From assembly GCF_016859285.1 (NCBI RefSeq), contig NC_053417.1, positions 22,350,706-22,414,705 on the forward strand: DNA of 64,000 nucleotides. Direction: 5' to 3'. Source of the stretch: Xiphias gladius. Its lineage: Eukaryota; Chordata; Actinopteri; Istiophoriformes; Xiphiidae. Under the pieces are notes generated by a model, which was not told the origin of the DNA, did no database searches, and saw only the letters and a program-made list of their open reading frames with translations. Every line of letters begins with the position of its first letter. Position 1 is the first letter of the stretch. A program made the translations under genes and the position numbers. This document shows positions 63,811 through 64,000 of the stretch, piece by piece.

Positions 63811-64000
63811 GGTTTTCTGTCCATATTCTAAAATATCTAAGTACCTACAACTGACCCGTTCTGGTACCACTTCATCATTTTAAGATGAAAATAATTTTGT
63901 TGGTATTCTATTCAACAGCATATCCCTTAAGTTTTAGCCACAGATGTGCCGCCAGGGCGTCGTGGGAGCTGGGGTTATTGAAGGCAAGCAAAATAAGCCG

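Overview
The window looks like teleost, probably percomorph, nuclear DNA. It has spliced genes with GT-AG introns, low gene density, long AT-rich introns, many CA/TG and AT microsatellites, tRNA-derived SINEs, a decayed LINE, and several interspersed repeat families that I recognise from fish genomes. I see nothing prokaryotic: no operons, CRISPR arrays or bacterial mobile elements.

Three protein-coding genes can be supported. (1) A TAFA (FAM19A) secreted chemokine-like gene of the TAFA2/3/4 type lies on the + strand at 1421-6418. It has four coding exons, the last encoding only Val-Ala-Arg-stop, plus a GC-rich candidate 5' non-coding exon ending at 766. (2) A TAFA1 gene lies on the - strand at about 37522-18862. 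Its signal-peptide exon is separated by a 17 kb intron from two exons encoding an almost mammal-identical cysteine-rich domain, and its last few codons are unresolved. (3) A proton-linked monocarboxylate transporter of the SLC16A1/SLC16A7 group, closest to MCT2, lies on the - strand at 62515-59290. It has four coding exons and 478 codons and appears intact.

Layout: 1-800, promoter and 5' exon of the first TAFA gene; 800-6420, that gene, with a TIR-type repeat in its second intron; 6.4-18.6 kb, the tail-to-tail intergenic region; 18.6-37.5 kb, tafa1, whose large intron holds nested repeats, an AT microsatellite, a repeat-poor stretch (27-32 kb) and an unexplained 80-codon open frame on the opposite strand (33234-33476); 37.5-59.3 kb, upstream of tafa1 with no coding exon found, holding a dead LINE, a SINE, a palindromic element and composite repeats; 59.3-64 kb, the transporter and its 5' flank.

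The two TAFA genes would act extracellularly as secreted, mainly neural, ligands. The transporter would act at the plasma membrane. They do not form an obvious pathway. Their arrangement, TAFA(+), TAFA1(-), SLC16A(-), is the notable point. From memory, human TAFA3/SLC16A1, TAFA2/SLC16A7 and TAFA4/TAFA1 are each neighbouring pairs in matching orientation. The window therefore looks like a more complete version of an ancestral block that was duplicated and then thinned. I found no convincing undescribed biological system. The best leads are this block, the orphan 80-codon frame, and the dense nested repeats.
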